DNA from: Niabella yanshanensis
GTDB lineage: Bacteria; Bacteroidota; Bacteroidia; Chitinophagales; Chitinophagaceae
DNA: 64,000 nt
Direction of reading: 5' to 3'
NCBI RefSeq assembly: GCF_034424215.1
Contig: NZ_CP139960.1
Span: 1 to 64,000, forward strand
The translations under genes were made by a program, and so were the position numbers. How positions within the stretch are numbered: the first letter of the stretch is position 1; each line of letters begins with the position of its first letter. This document shows positions 39,073 to 46,020 of this stretch, piece after piece. The notes beneath the pieces are model-generated. The model was not told the origin of the DNA and did not search any database. It saw only the letters and a program-made list of their open reading frames with translations.

Positions 39073-40233
39073 ATGAAGACAAGTATATACTATTTTATCA
39101 TCGCACTGGTAGTGATAGCTGGTTGCAAAAAAATGGATGATACCTACAGGCAGTATGTGGTTCCGGACGGAGTGACTTATGTAGAGCGTGCTAAAAATGT
39201 GAAAACATACACAGGGCTTACCCGTGTGAAATTTGTATGGTCAGCTCCGGTTGATCCCAACGTTAATAAAGCACGCATTTACTGGAATAATTATGCAGAT
39301 TCTGTAGAGTTGAATATTCCTGCGAATATTGACTCCGTGTCCTATTTTTTAAGTATACCCGAAGGCACTTATTCTTTCATTATACGAACTTTTGACGACC
39401 AGGGTCACCAGTCGGTTCCCGTAGAAGTACAGGGAAGATCAGTAGGCCAGACTTTCCAGTCGAACATGTTTAACCGCCCGCTGATCAATAGTTTTATTGA
39501 TGATGCAAACGGCGTTCTCAAATTTACCTGGGGCGGCGCTGATACCTATAACGGAAGTATCGGGCTTCAGTTGAATTATACAAATAAGCAGGGTAGTGAG
39601 AAAAAACTATTTGTTGGCACCGAAGCTGTTGAGACCGCTGTTGAAGACTACAAAGAAGGTACGGGTATATCTTATACCACATTGTACCTTGCTGACACTA
39701 CATCTATCGATACGCTGAAGACGGCACAGGTGCTTATTCAACCACAGGACGTCGTATACAGGCTTGACCGTACAAAATTCGCTCCTCTTAAACTGGCTGG
39801 CGATGCGAACGAAGCCTGGGGATGGGCGATGCGCAATATGTGGGATGGTAAAACGAATGCAGAGCCAGGGTTTCATACGGCCGATGCAGCCATGCCTCAA
39901 CATATTACTTTCGATTTAGGTGTCACCAACCGGTCTTTATACTCTTTCAGAACCTGGCAAAGACAGGGACAACAGTACCTGGGAGGCAACATGAAACGAT
40001 TCTCTTTGTGGGGATCCAATACATTGGCGCCTGAATGGAGCAATTGGACAAAGCTCGGAGACTTCATTTCCGGTACGCATAATTTTACCCAGGGTAAATT
40101 ATTTATGATCCCTAAAGGTGCAAAAGCATACCGCTATATGAGGATCCAGGTGCAGGAGGCCTGGGATGGCAAAGCTGTCGGCGCATTCCATATTATGGAA
40201 ATAGAGTTGATGGCTAATTTAGGTACGCCCTGA
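39073..40233 (+). CDS. Lipoprotein with DUF4998 and discoidin-like domains
   Basis: A 386-residue lipoprotein (signal MKTSIYYFIIALVVIAGC). The first 210 residues match the DUF4998 pattern seen in the proteins at 17124 and 20328 (GLTRVKFVWSAPVDPNVNKARIYW, EGTYSFIIRTFDDQGHQS). The last 150 residues form an F5/8 type C-like domain (MWDGKTNAEPGFHTADAAMP, HITFDLGVTNRSLYSFRTWQ, YRYMRIQVQEAW). Together with the DUF5000 lipoprotein just upstream it gives two successive candidate glycan-binding lipoproteins after one SusD. No enzymatic residues are evident; it probably helps capture substrate at the cell surface. Confidence 0.78.
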   Translation: MKTSIYYFIIALVVIAGCKKMDDTYRQYVVPDGVTYVERAKNVKTYTGLTRVKFVWSAPVDPNVNKARIYWNNYADSVELNIPANIDSVSYFLSIPEGTYSFIIRTFDDQGHQSVPVEVQGRSVGQTFQSNMFNRPLINSFIDDANGVLKFTWGGADTYNGSIGLQLNYTNKQGSEKKLFVGTEAVETAVEDYKEGTGISYTTLYLADTTSIDTLKTAQVLIQPQDVVYRLDRTKFAPLKLAGDANEAWGWAMRNMWDGKTNAEPGFHTADAAMPQHITFDLGVTNRSLYSFRTWQRQGQQYLGGNMKRFSLWGSNTLAPEWSNWTKLGDFISGTHNFTQGKLFMIPKGAKAYRYMRIQVQEAWDGKAVGAFHIMEIELMANLGTP

Positions 40234-40388
40234 TGCGGTATGAATAGCGGATGCAGTATGCAAAGTGAAACAATTAGTAGTGCCATATGCGATTATTATA
40301 AATTTTATTTCCCCGTCTACGTAATCATACAGGAGCGATTCAAGAACGCTGCATAAACAATTTAATGAGCTATCTATTCCCATTAGCA

Positions 40389-41663
40389 ATGAACATTAAA
40401 ATATTAGCCAGTATAGCCTGGTGCTGTAGTTGCTTTGCTACCGCAAACGCACAGGCACCGAAGGGCTCGACATCCGACGCATTTTCAATTGGTATCTTTT
40501 ACGGACCCACTCAGGACCTCGCCAACGATGAACAGTTTCGCTGGATAAAAGAGGCGAATGTCGATTTTATCCAGTTTATCGGTGACAAAGCACTGGACTT
40601 TAATAAAGATGTTGACACTGCTCAACAAAGAAATCTGGCGATCCTCGACCTGGCAGCCCGTAACGGGATTCGCTATTTTGTCAGAGATCCGCGGGTAAGA
40701 GGCAGTGAACAGGACATCGCAGCAATGGTAAAAGCCTACAAATATCACCCTGGAGTGGCCGGGTATTTTATAGTAGATGAGCCGGGGAAGGATGACCTGC
40801 AATGGCCGGCTAAAGCCTATAAGACCATCCTGAAATTTGATCCGGAACGTATTCCTTCCGTTAACTTATTCCCAAGTCCTGTTTATCCTGACTATGAAGA
40901 AAACTATGTAGAAGCGTGGGTTAAAGCTGTTGGAAAAGAAAATATGAAGCTGCTTTCTTTTGATCATTATCCTTTACTGGCCAACGGAACATTTGGAGGC
41001 GCTTATTTTAAAAACCTGGATATAATCAGGCGAGCCGGTTTACGGCATGGTATTAAAACATCCATGTATCCGCAGTCGATGGGTATCATCAATGCATACC
41101 GCCGCCCGGATAGTAGTGAGCTGCGTTATAGTGCTTACACAGGACTGGCCTATGGGATCAAAAATCTGGTGTGGTTTACCTATAATACCCCGGTGCGCCA
41201 ACCGGTAGAACGGTTCATGAATGCCATTATCGACAGCATGGGTAATAAAACGGATCTGTACACACCGTTTAAAAATCTTAATGCGTCTCTTCAACAGCTG
41301 GGCAAAACTATCGGTAGGCTGGATGCTGTTGAAGTATATCATTCTGATGAAATGGATGGCACCGCCGGGCTAACAGTTCCGGCATCTTTTTTCTGGCAGC
41401 CGGTTAACAAAGACAAGCGTTTCATTATTACACGCTTTAAGAACCCCCGGACTCAACAATCATTTGTGATGGTAGTGAACAAGTCTTTGAAAACATCGGA
41501 GTCTATTTCATTTACAATTGGCAAAGCAGTTAAGAAATTACGTCTCGTATCAACCCTCGACGGCAAGCAACACCGGGTTTCCTATAATCCCGGCAGGACA
41601 TTTACCACCGATCTGCTGCCGGGAGAGGGGAAATTGTATGCGATTGAAGGAGGCTCTTATTGA
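40389..41663 (+). CDS. Putative exported TIM-barrel glycoside hydrolase, family not assigned
   Basis: A 424-residue protein from ATG 40389; an upstream ATG at 40365 is in frame. The signal is MNIKILASIAWCCSCFATANAQ. The chain starts as a barrel (FSIGIFYGPTQDLANDEQFRWIKEANVDFIQF) and carries HPGVAGYFIVDEPGKDD, which places a candidate acid/base Glu131 at the end of a strand as in clan GH-A enzymes. NMKLLSFDHYPLL and GIKNLVWFTYNTP look like later strands; a second catalytic Glu is not obvious. A small beta domain ends the protein (TGKLYAIEG-like GKLYAIEGGSY). I do not recognise the CAZy family. It sits between glycan-binding lipoproteins and an (alpha/alpha)6 enzyme. Confidence 0.6.
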   Translation: MNIKILASIAWCCSCFATANAQAPKGSTSDAFSIGIFYGPTQDLANDEQFRWIKEANVDFIQFIGDKALDFNKDVDTAQQRNLAILDLAARNGIRYFVRDPRVRGSEQDIAAMVKAYKYHPGVAGYFIVDEPGKDDLQWPAKAYKTILKFDPERIPSVNLFPSPVYPDYEENYVEAWVKAVGKENMKLLSFDHYPLLANGTFGGAYFKNLDIIRRAGLRHGIKTSMYPQSMGIINAYRRPDSSELRYSAYTGLAYGIKNLVWFTYNTPVRQPVERFMNAIIDSMGNKTDLYTPFKNLNASLQQLGKTIGRLDAVEVYHSDEMDGTAGLTVPASFFWQPVNKDKRFIITRFKNPRTQQSFVMVVNKSLKTSESISFTIGKAVKKLRLVSTLDGKQHRVSYNPGRTFTTDLLPGEGKLYAIEGGSY

Positions 41664-41707
41664 TCTGACTCCTTTTGCTGTTCATCCGGTTAAAAAGCCT
41701 TTTTAAA

Positions 41708-43069
41708 ATGGTATTCAACAGAAAACAATCCGGCATCATTTTCTTTTTGATTTTGCTTTTTTGGAAGGCGGAGACCATCGCACAAAAAAGCAGCATTATT
41801 TCGAAAGAGGACCTTGTTTATTTAAAGGGTATTACGAGGGCGGTGTTAGATAGTTCACGTATCCGTCCGGGACAGCCAATGCCTGCTGGTTTTGGGATAA
41901 ACAATACCGGGGGAACCCTGATCAGGCCGGGAGGCAGGGAAACTTACCCCGCTTTTTGGATCCGGGATTATGCCATGAGCCTCGAAACCGGTATGGTCTC
42001 AGTAGAAGAGCAGCGACATATGCTAAAGCTCACCGCAGCCACGCAGTGTGATCAAACCTGGATCACCAAAGGAGGGAGCATGGTGCCTTATGGTGCGATT
42101 GCAGATCATATACTGGTGAATAATAGCATGCCGGTTTATTTCGCAGGTACATACGATCTGGAGCAGCAAGGTACACATGCATTTGGCATGTTTCCTCCTT
42201 ATTGTGATCAGTTTTATTTTATTAAGATGGCGCATCATTACGTGAACAGTACAGCCGATCTGAAAATACTGAGTACAGAGATTAATGGGAACTCACTTAT
42301 TAGCAGACTGGAAACTGCTTTTCATGTGCCTCCATCAGACAGGAAAACACATCTTGTATATAGTATAGAAAACTACAGGGCAGTAGATTTCGGTTTCCGT
42401 GACGCGATACATATTACCGGTGATCTGTTATTCCCTTCCCTTCTGAAATACGAAGCAGCCTTAGAATTATCAGATCTGTTTAAAAGAAGGGGGAATACCG
42501 GGAAAGCTTTAAAATATATAAATATAGCTGCGGCTATAAAGGCTGCAATCCCGGGGAAATTTGCCGACAGCGATGGCATGTTGCGGGCTTCAACAGGTAA
42601 GAGCGCGCAGCGGGATGTTTGGGGTACCGCACTGGCAATATACATGAACCTGTTACCTGCGCCTTTGGTGAACAGGGCCTCACAGGTATTGACTGCTGCT
42701 TATAAAAATGGTAGCCTGGCTTATAAAGGCGCTATCCGGCATGTGTTGAAAACCGATGATTTCAGCACGGCCACATCCTGGGAAGGCGCTATACCTGAAA
42801 CAACTTTAAACAGTTATCAGAACGGAGCTTATTGGTTCACTGCAACGGGTTGGGTAGCGTATGCCATTTCGAAGACAGATAAGGCAAGTGCCGGTAAATT
42901 AACCCGGGACTATATTACGGAGCTGAGGTTGACAGACTATCGCAGGGGTAGTGGCTTTGCCGGACCGCTGGAATGCTTTTACCCTCCATCCTATACCCGC
43001 GGACCCGTTTATCTTACATCGGTATCCTGTCCTTATATAGTTTTAAATAAAATGATGATCAATGATTAG
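41708..43069 (+). CDS. Putative exported (alpha/alpha)6-barrel glycosidase-like protein, family not assigned
   Basis: A 453-residue protein from ATG 41708 (the frame opens at 41675, but only the later start gives a direct signal, MVFNRKQSGIIFFLILLFWKAETIAQ). The sequence has the feel of a six-hairpin glycosidase: TYPAFWIRDYAMSLETGMVS, YCDQFYFIKMAHHYV, RAVDFGFRDAIHITGDLLFP, TATSWEGAIPETTLNSYQNG and AYWFTATGWVAYAIS. Acidic residues in WIRDY, FRDAIH and SWEGAIPE are catalytic candidates. No family was recognised. Its stop overlaps the start of the GH78 gene by 8 bp, implying translational coupling and probably action on the same oligosaccharide. Confidence 0.6.
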   Translation: MVFNRKQSGIIFFLILLFWKAETIAQKSSIISKEDLVYLKGITRAVLDSSRIRPGQPMPAGFGINNTGGTLIRPGGRETYPAFWIRDYAMSLETGMVSVEEQRHMLKLTAATQCDQTWITKGGSMVPYGAIADHILVNNSMPVYFAGTYDLEQQGTHAFGMFPPYCDQFYFIKMAHHYVNSTADLKILSTEINGNSLISRLETAFHVPPSDRKTHLVYSIENYRAVDFGFRDAIHITGDLLFPSLLKYEAALELSDLFKRRGNTGKALKYINIAAAIKAAIPGKFADSDGMLRASTGKSAQRDVWGTALAIYMNLLPAPLVNRASQVLTAAYKNGSLAYKGAIRHVLKTDDFSTATSWEGAIPETTLNSYQNGAYWFTATGWVAYAISKTDKASAGKLTRDYITELRLTDYRRGSGFAGPLECFYPPSYTRGPVYLTSVSCPYIVLNKMMIND

Positions 43070-45959
43070 CGGAAAAGTATTTAGTTTTTTGGTTTCAAGC
43101 AAGAGTAATAGGTATTTACCGGAGGGGTATGTCTTATTTGTTCCAAGTATTTGCCATGCGTGGTTTAATTCAACAGGCTTCAACTTTGGTTGCCCGAAAG
43201 CAGCACGTAAGCCATTGGTGTATATAACCTGTATGCTTCTTTTGTTTTTTACGGGCTTACGGACCAGTGCGCAAACGCTGTTTCCCGACCAACTGCGTTG
43301 CGAGTTAATCGAAAACCCATTGGGACTTGATATCGATAAGCCTTCACTGAGCTGGCGCTTTAAAGCTGTGGGAAAAAACAGGAAGCAAAGTTCCTATGAG
43401 GTAATAGTAAGTAAGGACAGTTTATTTCGTTCGGGAAACATCATGTGGGTTTCCGGGAAAACACCATCATCAAAAAATAATTTGATTTTGTACGCCGGAA
43501 AACCGCTCTCTTCTTTTACCCGTTATTTCTGGAAAGTACGTGTTTATGACCAGGATGGAAAACCTTCTCCCTGGAGTCAAAATGCCTGGTTTGAAACCGC
43601 TGCGTTAACTGAAAGTCATTGGAAGGGTAACTGGATCGGCGATGGTAGAAAAACCCCGGAGCAGGATGCCGATTTCTATAAGGACCGGGCAGCACCCGTA
43701 TTCAGAAAAACTTTCACATTGAGAAAAAAGGTGATAGCTGCCCGGCTGTATATTGCCGGCCTGGGATATTATGAAGCCTCAATCAACGGGAATAAAGTCG
43801 GGACCGAAATGCTGGCACCAGGATGGACCAGTTTTGATAAAACGGTTCTGTACAGGTCGATGGATATTACACCGATGCTGAAAGAGGGTATGAACGCAGC
43901 AGGCGTTATGCTGGGTAATGGTTGGTACAACCCGCTTCCATTGCGCATGTGGGGTGTTCATAATTTACGGGAACGCCTGGCTATCGGAGAACCCTGTTTA
44001 AAAGCAATGATCAGGATCTCTTATTCAGATGGTTCGAAGGAAGAGATTAATACAGATCAGAGCTGGCAAACCGTAGGTGGCCCGGTGCTTAGAAATAATG
44101 TTTTTTTAGGAGAGCATTATGATGCCAGAAAACGAATCGATAACTGGCAGGGAAATCAGGGTATATGGGCAACAGCTAAATCAGCTGTGATAGTAACCGG
44201 CCCCTTAGGGAAATTAAAAGCGCAATTACAACCGGGTGTTGAAGTTACCAGGATAGTAAGACCTGTAAAAATAACGGAAGTAAAACCGGGAGTTTACCTG
44301 GCTGATATGGGACAGAATTTTGCGGGAGTAGCTCGTATCAGGCTAAAAGCAGCAGCAGGCACCCGGGTAGTATTGAGATATGGAGAAGAAGTGTATAAGG
44401 ACGGTAGCCTTAATGGCATGACATCGGTAGCAGGACAGGTAAAAAACGGCAACGGCGGTCCGGGAGCTCCACAAGTCGCCTGGCAGGAAGACAGCTATAT
44501 AGCATCGGGTAGGGGTACGGAGACCTGGAATCCCCGTTTTACATTTCACGGCTTTCGCTACATAGAAATAAAAGGCTGGCCAGGTGTTCCGCAGCCTGCT
44601 GATATAGAGGGCTTAAGAATGAGTGCCGCAGTAGAACAGACAGGAAGTTTTGAGTGCTCAAATCCTATGTTGAATCAATTGGCCCAAAATATAAGATGGA
44701 CCTTTTTAAGTAACCTGTTCAGCGTTCAATCTGATTGCCCGGCCCGTGAGAAATTCGGTTATGGAGGAGATATGTTTTGTACCACAGAGGCTTTTTGCTA
44801 TAATTTCGACATGGCAAATTTTTACAAAAAAATAATTCAGGATCATGAAGACGCCCAGCGACCTTTAGGTGGTATTACTGAAACAGCACCCTATATGGGG
44901 ATTGCCGATGCGGGGCCCGGAGATCAATCGGGCCCATTGGGTTTTCAAATCGGTTTTGCCTACGCTATTAAACAGGTTTATGATTTTTACGGAGATAAAA
45001 GAGTCGTAGAGAAACATTATCCGGCACTTCAAAAACAGATCAGGTTTTTAGCCGACAGCGCCAAAAACAATCTGTATGATACTGATTTAAGCGATCATGA
45101 ATCTCTGGATGAAAAACCTATAGCTTTTACCGCCTCCTGCTTTTATTTATCCCATGTAAAACTGATGAATGAATTCGCAGTAATTCTGGGTAAGACAGAA
45201 GATGCGATAAAATATCAGAATATGTCTAAAAACATAGAAGCCGCAATCATCCGGAAATTTTATAATCCTGCTAACGGCGTGTTTGCAAACGGTACGCAAT
45301 CTGCCCAGTTCTTTGGACTTTGGCATAACCTGGTTAGCAAGTCAGCAAAGGACAACGCATTAAATGCCATGAAGCAGGCGGTTGCTAAAAAAGACCATCA
45401 TCTCTCTACAGGTATTTTTGGTACGAAAATGTTATTTGATGTTTTACGAAATAACAACCTCAATGACCTGGCCTATCAAATAGCGAGCCAGCTGGACTAC
45501 CCCGGGTGGGGACACATGATTGAAAATGGAGCAACTACTCTTTGGGAAACCTGGAAGTATTCAGATAATACCTATTCACATAACCACCCCATGTTTGGTT
45601 CAATTAACGAATGGTTTTACCGGGCTCTTCTGGGTATCAATGCTGCTGCTCCCGGGTTTAAAAAGATACTTATAAAACCTCAGCCAGCAGGCGATCTCAG
45701 TTATGCCAGCGGTAGTTATCGATCTGTAGCAGGCGAAATTAAAAGCTCATGGAAACTCGAAGCGAATGTTTATAGTTTAAATATTTCTATTCCTCCCAAT
45801 ACTACGGCCGATGTCTGGATCCGGACTGCCAAAGGCGCTGTTGTTACTGAATCAGGTAAAGATATCCGGAAACTCAAGACCATAGAAATGCGGCCGGGGG
45901 CTGATGGATACACCATTGTTCGGGTGGGATCGGGCGACTACCAGTTTCAAGCCCGTTAA
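43062..45959 (+). CDS. GH78 alpha-L-rhamnosidase
   Basis: A 965-residue GH78 enzyme that releases terminal alpha-L-rhamnose. The catalytic signature is DCPAREKFGYGGD with Asp558, general acid candidate Glu563 and Asp570; this matches the REK version seen in BsRhaB rather than the RDER version of the other two GH78 proteins here. The general base candidate is Glu829 in GATTLWETW. N-terminal beta domains carry LRCELIENPLGLDIDKPSLSWRF, YIAGLGYYEASINGNKVG and YLADMGQNFAGVARIRL. The first 50 residues ahead of the hydrophobic segment (LVYITCMLLLFFTGLRTSAQ) are unusual; the real start may be a TTG or GTG near 43215-43218. It overlaps the preceding gene by 8 bp from the ATG used here. Confidence 0.92.
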   Translation: MISGKVFSFLVSSKSNRYLPEGYVLFVPSICHAWFNSTGFNFGCPKAARKPLVYITCMLLLFFTGLRTSAQTLFPDQLRCELIENPLGLDIDKPSLSWRFKAVGKNRKQSSYEVIVSKDSLFRSGNIMWVSGKTPSSKNNLILYAGKPLSSFTRYFWKVRVYDQDGKPSPWSQNAWFETAALTESHWKGNWIGDGRKTPEQDADFYKDRAAPVFRKTFTLRKKVIAARLYIAGLGYYEASINGNKVGTEMLAPGWTSFDKTVLYRSMDITPMLKEGMNAAGVMLGNGWYNPLPLRMWGVHNLRERLAIGEPCLKAMIRISYSDGSKEEINTDQSWQTVGGPVLRNNVFLGEHYDARKRIDNWQGNQGIWATAKSAVIVTGPLGKLKAQLQPGVEVTRIVRPVKITEVKPGVYLADMGQNFAGVARIRLKAAAGTRVVLRYGEEVYKDGSLNGMTSVAGQVKNGNGGPGAPQVAWQEDSYIASGRGTETWNPRFTFHGFRYIEIKGWPGVPQPADIEGLRMSAAVEQTGSFECSNPMLNQLAQNIRWTFLSNLFSVQSDCPAREKFGYGGDMFCTTEAFCYNFDMANFYKKIIQDHEDAQRPLGGITETAPYMGIADAGPGDQSGPLGFQIGFAYAIKQVYDFYGDKRVVEKHYPALQKQIRFLADSAKNNLYDTDLSDHESLDEKPIAFTASCFYLSHVKLMNEFAVILGKTEDAIKYQNMSKNIEAAIIRKFYNPANGVFANGTQSAQFFGLWHNLVSKSAKDNALNAMKQAVAKKDHHLSTGIFGTKMLFDVLRNNNLNDLAYQIASQLDYPGWGHMIENGATTLWETWKYSDNTYSHNHPMFGSINEWFYRALLGINAAAPGFKKILIKPQPAGDLSYASGSYRSVAGEIKSSWKLEANVYSLNISIPPNTTADVWIRTAKGAVVTESGKDIRKLKTIEMRPGADGYTIVRVGSGDYQFQAR

Positions 45960-46020
45960 ATGCCGCGCTACCTTCGATTAAAGGGCACACAGTTTAATGA
46001 TCATCGAAAAAGTATATTAA

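Noticed and set aside
40232-40262. Near-direct repeat GATGCGGTATG / GATGCAGTATG after the DUF4998 lipoprotein
   Set aside because: Only two imperfect short copies; not enough for a repeat family or a binding-site claim.
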